Part shown: positions 6,529-7,091 of the stretch, piece after piece
Position numbering within the stretch: the stretch's first letter is position 1
Layout: each line of letters begins with the position of its first letter
NCBI GenBank assembly: GCA_003453455.1
Contig: DMLG01000011.1
Coordinates: 1-7,091 of the forward strand
Origin: Clostridiales bacterium
GTDB taxonomy: Bacteria > Bacillota > Clostridia > UBA1381
Direction of reading: 5' to 3'
DNA: 7,091 nucleotides
Translations under genes and position numbers: made by a program
The notes under the pieces: generated by a model
What the model saw: only the letters and a program-made list of their open reading frames with translations
Told to the model about the DNA's origin: nothing
Database searches by the model: none

Positions 6529-6552
6529 CAAAAAGCGGAAATATGATATACT
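6525..6552 (+). promoter_or_regulatory. Promoter of the rubrerythrin gene
   Basis: TTGACA at 6525-6530 and TATACT at 6547-6552 are separated by 16 nt, and a TG at 6544-6545 one base before the -10 box makes it an extended -10 promoter. The -35 box contains the hydF stop codon (6526-6528). Transcription would start at about 6558-6560, giving a leader of roughly 35 nt. No terminator separates hydF from this promoter, so the gene may be read both from here and from the hydEGF transcript. Confidence 0.8.
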
Positions 6553-6592
6553 GAATTTGCAGAAATTTAAAAAATGAAAGGTTGTGACGATT

Positions 6593-7091
6593 ATGAAAAA
6601 ATATGTATGTCCGGTATGCGGATATGTTCACGAGGGAGATAATCCTCCCGAAAAATGTCCACAGTGCGGAGTGGCAGGTGAAAAGTTCACAGTTATGCAG
6701 GAGGGGGCTCTTAATTTTGCCTGTGAACATGTTATAGGCGTTGGCGCAAAAGGTAAAATCGATGAGGAGATTTATGAGGGCTTAAAGTCAAACTTTGAGG
6801 GAGAATGTTCAGAAGTCGGCATGTACATAGCTATGTCAAGACAGGCAATCCGTGAGGGCTATCCCGAAGTTGGCGCATTTTATTTGCAGGCAGCGCTGGA
6901 AGAAGCCGACCACGCAGCAAAATTCGCAGAGCTTTTGGGCGAGGTTGTGTATAGCGATACAAAGAAAAACTTACAGCTAAGAGCTGAGGCAGAATGTGGC
7001 GCAACAGCAGGAAAACTTGCCCTTGCTAAAAAAGCAAAAGAGCTTGGCTATGATGCAATCCATGACACCGTTCACGAAATGGCAAAAGACG
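6593..7091 (+). CDS. rbr: Reverse rubrerythrin (rubredoxin domain first), C-terminus cut by window end
   Basis: The first 166 codons of a rubrerythrin-family protein are visible, and the frame is open to the last base. An N-terminal rubredoxin-like iron site C6-x2-C9 and C22-x2-C25 (C-P-V-C-G, C-P-Q-C-G) is followed, from about residue 58, by a ferritin-like four-helix diiron domain. That domain shows a first-helix glutamate (about E71), the E104-x2-H107 pair (E-A-D-H), and a third-helix A-E-A-E-C-G segment. The second E-x2-H pair would follow just after the cut (H-E-M-A-K-D). Classical rubrerythrins carry the rubredoxin domain last. The reversed order marks the clostridial oxygen/peroxide reductases fed from NADH by a separate reductase. 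About 15-30 residues are probably missing. The ribosome binding site AAAGG (6577-6581) is 11 nt from the ATG, which is rather far. It likely protects the anaerobic iron enzymes of the cell, including hydrogenase. Confidence 0.92.
   Translation, partial: MKKYVCPVCGYVHEGDNPPEKCPQCGVAGEKFTVMQEGALNFACEHVIGVGAKGKIDEEIYEGLKSNFEGECSEVGMYIAMSRQAIREGYPEVGAFYLQAALEEADHAAKFAELLGEVVYSDTKKNLQLRAEAECGATAGKLALAKKAKELGYDAIHDTVHEMAKD

Noticed and set aside
6554..6567. AATTT-GCAG-AAATT inverted repeat downstream of the rubrerythrin promoter as an operator
   Set aside because: It is five A/T base pairs per arm in an AT-rich leader, easily due to chance, and matches no PerR- or Rex-type site that I can recognise.

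Overview
The window comes from the AT-rich chromosome of a strict anaerobe, most likely a clostridial Firmicute. The reasons are the [FeFe]-hydrogenase maturation genes, a rubredoxin-first ('reverse') rubrerythrin, strong AGGAG-type ribosome binding sites and consensus TTGACA/TATAAT promoters. All seven genes lie on the + strand and are tightly packed. The first and last are cut by the window edges. I see no mobile element, tRNA, rRNA or CRISPR array.

Region 1 (1-2687) looks like one transcription unit. It holds the C-terminal end of a polar amino-acid ABC permease, its GlnQ/HisP-type ATPase, an AEC-family (auxin efflux carrier/malate permease type) membrane transporter, and a flavodoxin-fold NADPH-dependent FMN reductase-like protein with a cysteine cluster. 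The gaps are 4, 12 and 25 nt. I see no terminator after the last gene.

Region 2 (2688-2827) is a 140-nt non-coding leader. It has a perfect-consensus promoter (TTGACA, 17 nt, TATAAT), then about 60 nt of leader, then an intrinsic terminator whose U-tract runs straight into the hydE ribosome binding site. Reading it by hand, the leader can form a long alternative hairpin that swallows the 5' arm of the terminator (an antiterminator). A further upstream hairpin would in turn block that antiterminator. This is the architecture of a riboswitch or attenuator. I do not recognise it as a known class, and it is the most interesting item in the window.

Region 3 (2828-6528) is the complete hydE-hydG-hydF maturase operon, with gaps of 1 and 10 nt. 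HydG makes Fe(CO)(CN) units from tyrosine. HydE is the second radical-SAM enzyme and acts on the HydG-derived iron synthon. HydF is the GTPase scaffold that assembles the 2Fe subcluster and delivers it to apo-hydrogenase HydA. The hydrogenase itself is not in the window.

Region 4 (6529-7091) starts with a second strong promoter that overlaps the hydF stop codon. It drives a reverse rubrerythrin, an oxygen/peroxide-reducing protein that fits protection of the oxygen-sensitive hydrogenase system. The window ends shortly before the expected C-terminus of this gene.
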